A stretch of 16,382 bases of DNA. Source: JAZKSG01 sp036626215. GTDB taxonomy: Archaea > Thermoplasmatota > E2 > DHVEG-1. The notes under the pieces were generated by a model that ran no database searches, was not told the DNA's origin, and saw nothing but the letters and a program-made list of their open reading frames with translations. The DNA lies in assembly GCA_036626215.1 (NCBI GenBank), contig JAZKSG010000030.1, positions 1 to 16,382 on the forward strand, in the 5' to 3' direction. Below are positions 13,075 through 16,382 of the stretch, piece after piece. The translations under genes were made by a program, and so were the position numbers. Every line of letters starts with the position of its first letter. Positions within the stretch are counted from its first letter, which is position 1.

Positions 13075-13992
13075 ATGATTAAAACCCATATAAAAACATC
13101 TTTGATGATGCTTACCGCGGTAACATTTTGGGCCTGTGCATTCCCATTCATCAAAATTTTGTTAAAAGAACTCAGCTACATCAATCTAACAATACTAAGA
13201 TTCACAGTAGTAGCTATTGCTCTCCTAACCTTTATATCTTCAAAACCAAAAAATTTTTCCAAACTAAAAAAGAAAGATATCCCCTCAATAACCCTGCTAG
13301 GCTTCTTTGGAATAATAGTCTACCATCTCGGCTTAAACTTCGGGGAACAATATGTTTCACCTGGAGCAGCCAGTTTGATAATAGCTACAGCACCAGTCTT
13401 CACAGTTACACTATCCATCATATATCTTAAAGAAAAAATAACCCTAAAGAAACTCTTGGGTATACTGCTATCTTTAACTGGAGTAATCATAATCTCCCTA
13501 TGGGGAACCGGCGGAAAAATAGAGATAAACTATCTCCTCGGGGCATTTGGTGTTTTGATTGCAGCAGTAATGGCTTCTCTATACACAATAGCAGGAAAAA
13601 AGATGCTTAAAAAATATAATGCTTTAACTCTAACTATCTATGCAATGCTTTTTGGAAGCATAGGGCTAATACCTTTTTTAAACACTCGTCTTATACCGCA
13701 GATTTTAGACCTCTCTGTAAAAGGATGGTCAGCCCTTATTTTCCTTGGAATCTTTTCAACTATCATAGCTTACCTGATATGGTATAAAGCATTAGAAATA
13801 AAAGAAGCTTCAGAAGTAAACATATATCTATACGCTATACCAGTAATATCTACCACCCTCAGCTTTTTTTTAGTGAATCAAAAAATAACAATATATTTTA
13901 TACTCGGTGGAATATTAGTAATAGCTGGATTAATTATCGTAAACCGAAGAAAAAGATATAAAAAACAGTTAAAACTAACCAAAGAACAATAA
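13075..13992 (+). CDS. EamA-family (DMT superfamily) transporter, first copy
   Basis: This is a 305-residue, ten-helix membrane protein made of two EamA repeats, about residues 8-142 and 154-292. The first repeat begins with MLTAVTFWACAFPFIKILL and has the helix-2 motif NLTILRFTVVA, then SPGAASLIIATAPVF and YLKEKITLKKLLGILL. The second repeat starts at YLLGAFGVLIAAVMASLYTI and ends with a basic tail (NRRKRYKKQ). Members export or import small metabolites such as amino acids or nucleotide-related compounds; the substrate cannot be told from sequence. The ATG lacks a ribosome binding site and fits a short-leader message. The alaX gene follows after 35 bases. A T-run lies between them, so read-through is possible but not certain. 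Confidence 0.88.
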   Translation: MIKTHIKTSLMMLTAVTFWACAFPFIKILLKELSYINLTILRFTVVAIALLTFISSKPKNFSKLKKKDIPSITLLGFFGIIVYHLGLNFGEQYVSPGAASLIIATAPVFTVTLSIIYLKEKITLKKLLGILLSLTGVIIISLWGTGGKIEINYLLGAFGVLIAAVMASLYTIAGKKMLKKYNALTLTIYAMLFGSIGLIPFLNTRLIPQILDLSVKGWSALIFLGIFSTIIAYLIWYKALEIKEASEVNIYLYAIPVISTTLSFFLVNQKITIYFILGGILVIAGLIIVNRRKRYKKQLKLTKEQ

Positions 13993-14012
13993 ACAAAAAA
14001 GTTTTTTCTATC

Positions 14013-14019
14013 AGGAGGT
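14013..14019 (+). promoter_or_regulatory. Consensus ribosome binding site of alaX
   Basis: AGGAGGT lies 8 bases before the ATG at 14028. It is the strongest Shine-Dalgarno sequence in the window and fixes the start. It lies after a T-run (14002-14007) downstream of the transporter gene. Confidence 0.75.
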
Positions 14020-14027
14020 AAAAAAAT

Positions 14028-14741
14028 ATGACTAAAATACTATACATGGACAATATAGAGGATAACTACGTCAAAGAGTTTAAAGCTAAAGTCACCAAGA
14101 GCAAAAAGAACTATATCTCTTTAGATCAAACAGCATTCTACCCTAAAGGCGGTGGACAACCCTCTGATACGGGCATAATAAAATGGGATGACAAAACATC
14201 CAGAGTTAAAAAAGTAGTGAAAAAAGGCTCAACCATAAAACATATTTTAGAAGGAGAAAAACCAGAAACTGGAAAGCAGCTACAAGCAAAAATCGATTGG
14301 GACAAGAGATACAAACATATGAAAATGCATACAGCACAACACATATTATCCGGTATAGTGTATGATAAATATGGAGCAAGAACAGTTGGCAACCAAATAC
14401 ATGAAGACTACTCCAGAGTGGATTTTAAACCAACAAGATTCACTGAAAACGAGCTTGAACACATAAGAGAAAAGTTCAACCAAATTGTAGAAAACAGCAA
14501 TCCAGTCAGGATATATAAAGAGAAACGAGAGCAACTTGAACAAAAAGTAAACCCTGAACGATGTAATTTAGACCTCATACCTAAATCCGTCCAAAATTTG
14601 AGAATAGTAGAAATCCAAAACTTTGACATATGCCCCTGTGCAGGGACACATGTAAAAAACACAGATGAAATACCAAAAATAAGCGAAATAAAAAGAGAAA
14701 CTAAAGGCAAAGATACAGATCGAATTATATACTCATTCTAA
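14028..14741 (+). CDS. alaX: AlaX-type alanyl-tRNA editing hydrolase
   Basis: AlaX proteins are free-standing homologues of the AlaRS editing domain. They hydrolyse Ser-tRNA(Ala), and in some cases Gly-tRNA(Ala), in the cytosol. The 237-residue product has an N-terminal beta-barrel with FYPKGGGQPSDTG (38-49) and the editing core. The zinc ligands are His101 and His105 in the HTAQH motif, and Cys204 and His208 in CAGTH. The glycine-rich GGGQPSDTG motif and the length, near that of Pyrococcus AlaX-M, point to the medium-size class, which resembles AlaRS without its C-terminal domain. All expected metal ligands are intact, so it should be active. The stop lies 13 bases from the stop of the convergent mobB-like gene. 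Confidence 0.93.
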   Translation: MTKILYMDNIEDNYVKEFKAKVTKSKKNYISLDQTAFYPKGGGQPSDTGIIKWDDKTSRVKKVVKKGSTIKHILEGEKPETGKQLQAKIDWDKRYKHMKMHTAQHILSGIVYDKYGARTVGNQIHEDYSRVDFKPTRFTENELEHIREKFNQIVENSNPVRIYKEKREQLEQKVNPERCNLDLIPKSVQNLRIVEIQNFDICPCAGTHVKNTDEIPKISEIKRETKGKDTDRIIYSF

Positions 14742-14754
14742 AAAAATAAGAATA

Positions 14755-15360
14755 TTATTTTTCGTATACAATATCGATTTTTTCAATATCTTCATCTACT
14801 CCTTTTAACGATTTCAACATCCCTTCTAAAGTATTCCGGATAAACTCTGAGGGAAAATCTGTCAGAGGTATATCTTTATCATTAACTTTTACAGAAACTT
14901 TATCCTTCATCTTTACATCCTCCATTCTTTGTCTAATAAAATCTATAATCTTTGAAAAGTCTTCCTCGCTGTTAAATTTCATTATAGTGTTTTCTCGGAT
15001 GACATTTCCCCCAACTTTTATTTTTTCCACATCTGGATGGTTAGACCCTTCTATCAATATAACATCGATATTCCAAGAATCCTTTATCTGTTGGATAATA
15101 TCTTCTGTATCCTGTTTTTCTTTAACGATATAACTTGTCTCTATTTTTGTTGAGAAAACAACAAGGTCTGACCCTTTTTGTGCATATCTATATGTGTCTT
15201 TTCCTTCTGTATCTATAGAGATTTTTTTATCTGTTTTTTTTATAACTGCAACATTATATCCTTGTTCCTTCAGTTTTTCTATCAGCCTTGTAATTAAACC
15301 TGTTTTTCCACTGTTTGATTCGCCGTAGATGCCTACTACAGCGGCAATATTTTTTATCAT
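14755..15360 (-). CDS. mobB: MobB-like P-loop GTPase with C-terminal extension
   Basis: The protein matches MobB, the GTP-binding adapter that helps MobA attach a nucleotide to molybdopterin. Residues 13-20 are the Walker A loop GESNSGKT, followed by LIEKLKEQGYNVAVIKKT and the MobB signature DTEGKDTYRYAQKGSDLVVF (about 50-69). VILIEGSNHPDVEKIKVG (about 99-116) is the Walker B-like region. After residue 145 an extra segment of about 55 residues begins with VNDKDIPLTDF and includes LEGMLKSLKGV, as in some archaeal MobB proteins. No other molybdenum cofactor gene is in the window. The ATG at 15360 starts the canonical beta-strand 1 and lacks a Shine-Dalgarno sequence. A TATA-like ATTTTATCC about 30 bases upstream suggests a short leader. 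It is divergent from the second EamA gene. Confidence 0.9.
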   Translation of the reverse strand: MIKNIAAVVGIYGESNSGKTGLITRLIEKLKEQGYNVAVIKKTDKKISIDTEGKDTYRYAQKGSDLVVFSTKIETSYIVKEKQDTEDIIQQIKDSWNIDVILIEGSNHPDVEKIKVGGNVIRENTIMKFNSEEDFSKIIDFIRQRMEDVKMKDKVSVKVNDKDIPLTDFPSEFIRNTLEGMLKSLKGVDEDIEKIDIVYEK

Positions 15361-15480
15361 CTAGCAGAGAAAAATGGTTTTTTCGGATAAAATAGTTGTT
15401 ATTCTTTTTTTTTGGATGAAATACATAAAAAATGATATAACATGTTTTTATTTTTAGATATCAAAAGAATCTGAGGAATT
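15361..15480. promoter_or_regulatory. Divergent promoter region between mobB and the second EamA gene
   Basis: The 120-base gap must hold both promoters. A TATA-like element for mobB lies near 15384-15392 and a T-rich TATTTTTAG near 15448 could serve the transporter. TGAGGAATT, a modest ribosome binding site, precedes the transporter ATG. Confidence 0.35.
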
Positions 15481-16365
15481 ATGAATAAAAAACCATATCT
15501 AGCTTTGTTTACATCTGTTGTCTCGGTTTCCTTCGCCGCTATATTTATTGTCTCAGTTTCGGATTCTGTTTCTTCTATTTCTATCGCTTTTTATCGTTTA
15601 CTTTTCACAGTTCTTTTGATATCCCCATTTGTCTTGTTGAATAGATATAGAAGAAAAGAGATCTTAGAGCTTCCTCGTTCGGATCTGTATTTCATGTGTT
15701 TTATAGGTTTGATACTTGCTGCACATTTTGCTCTATGGATAACATCATTAAAATATACTTCTGTAGCAAGTTCCGTACTACTAGTAACAGCCCATCCGAT
15801 ATTTGTTGGACCTATCGCTCATTATTTTTTAAAAGAAAAACTGTCTTGGATAAACACAACCGGTATAGCTATATCCTTTTTTGGGGTGATATTACTTGTT
15901 TATGGAAACTATGGTTTTACATCTTTAGGTCTACAAAACCTTGAAGGAAATATTCTGGCTATACTGGGAGGATTGGCAGCAGGGATATACATACTCGGCG
16001 GTCGGAAACTACGTACAAAAGGCGTCTCAATTTACTCCTACGCGTTCATAGTTTATCTAATTGGATCTATAGCTTTATTTTTTGTAGCAATATCTTTTAA
16101 TGTCTCTCTCACAGGTATAAGTCTAAAAGATTTTGGAATAATCTTTCTGATGGCCGTTGTAGCAGGCATCCTTGGCCATACACTGTATAACTGGTCTTTA
16201 GAATATATAAGAGCCTCTCTTGCCTCTGTAGCATTACTCGGTGAACCTATAGGTTCCTCTCTATTAGCCTACATTCTACCCTGGTTACAACAAATACCGA
16301 CGGTATATACCGTTATAGGTGGAGGTTTTATTTTATTTGGAATTTATCTGAATACGAAAAAATAA
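15481..16365 (+). CDS. EamA-family (DMT superfamily) transporter, second copy
   Basis: This is a 294-residue protein with ten predicted helices and two EamA repeats, about 5-137 and 152-292. Recognisable pieces are SSISIAFYRLLFTVLL (helix 2 with the conserved arginine), TSVASSVLLVTAHPIFVGPI and FLKEKLSWINTTGIAISF in the first repeat. ASLASVALLGEPIGSSLLAY and YTVIGGGFILFGIYLN close the second repeat. It differs strongly from the other EamA protein in this window (only family motifs are shared), so it is not a recent duplicate. GAGG lies about six bases before the ATG. A T-run begins 11 bases after the stop and continues to the window edge. The substrate is unknown. Confidence 0.88.
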   Translation: MNKKPYLALFTSVVSVSFAAIFIVSVSDSVSSISIAFYRLLFTVLLISPFVLLNRYRRKEILELPRSDLYFMCFIGLILAAHFALWITSLKYTSVASSVLLVTAHPIFVGPIAHYFLKEKLSWINTTGIAISFFGVILLVYGNYGFTSLGLQNLEGNILAILGGLAAGIYILGGRKLRTKGVSIYSYAFIVYLIGSIALFFVAISFNVSLTGISLKDFGIIFLMAVVAGILGHTLYNWSLEYIRASLASVALLGEPIGSSLLAYILPWLQQIPTVYTVIGGGFILFGIYLNTKK

Positions 16366-16375
16366 TTGAAAACTC

Positions 16376-16382
16376 TTTTTTT
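16376..16382 (+). terminator. T-run terminator after the second EamA gene (cut by window edge)
   Basis: At least seven T residues follow the stop codon after 10 bases and may continue beyond the window. Confidence 0.4.

Noticed and set aside
14138..14710. Three overlapping minus-strand frames
   Set aside because: They are shadows of alaX, which has a consensus ribosome binding site and all zinc ligands.
13075..16365. The two EamA transporters as a recent duplication flanking alaX and mobB
   Set aside because: They share only family-level motifs and have no matching flanking DNA, so a mobile or duplicated segment is not supported.

Overview
The window is AT-rich and looks like the chromosome of a euryarchaeon. 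The evidence is a homodimer-type archaeal nascent polypeptide-associated complex protein (NAC plus UBA domains), an archaeal AlaX, a fused Nnr, a COG1407-type phosphoesterase, TATA-like boxes about 25 to 35 bases upstream of starts, T-run terminators, and GGAGGTGA-like ribosome binding sites mixed with short-leader starts. The C-terminal Ig-like domain of the subtilase resembles those common in Thermoplasmatota surface proteins, so I lean weakly towards that phylum. No rRNA, tRNA, CRISPR array, transposase or integrase was seen.

Layout. Bases 1-1989 (minus) hold the first 663 codons of a large secreted or surface protein that runs off the left edge. Bases 2047-3525 (minus) encode a divergent Nramp-family transporter. 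Bases 3617-5979 (minus) encode a two-gene unit: a LuxE/PaaK-type adenylate-forming enzyme followed, with almost no gap, by a transglutaminase-like protein. Bases 6201-6545 (minus) encode NAC. Divergent from NAC, Nnr and a metallophosphoesterase (6646-8891, plus) form a short operon. It converges on a TraB/GumN-type lipoprotein gene (8906-9862, minus).

Then come a 58-residue two-helix membrane protein missed by ordinary length cutoffs (9981-10157), a secreted subtilisin-like protease with beta-rich C-terminal domains (10260-12713), and a 360-base stretch holding a short transcription unit with a 39-codon reading frame and SD-complementary sequences. The right end has two EamA (DMT) transporters flanking AlaX and a MobB-type GTPase.

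How they fit together. Most genes are housekeeping or repair: NAC in cotranslational folding, Nnr in NAD(P)H repair, AlaX in tRNA proofreading, the phosphoesterase in nucleic acid processing, and MobB in molybdenum cofactor work. A second group is envelope or export related: surface protein, TraB lipoprotein, subtilase and transporters. The most promising undescribed system is the LuxE-like plus transglutaminase-like pair. The two proteins share an N-terminal K[ED]YIPPK motif, and the LuxE-like enzyme has a cysteine 14 residues from its C-terminus, close to where LuxE carries its acyl thioester. The second most interesting locus is the short unit at about 12778-13000.
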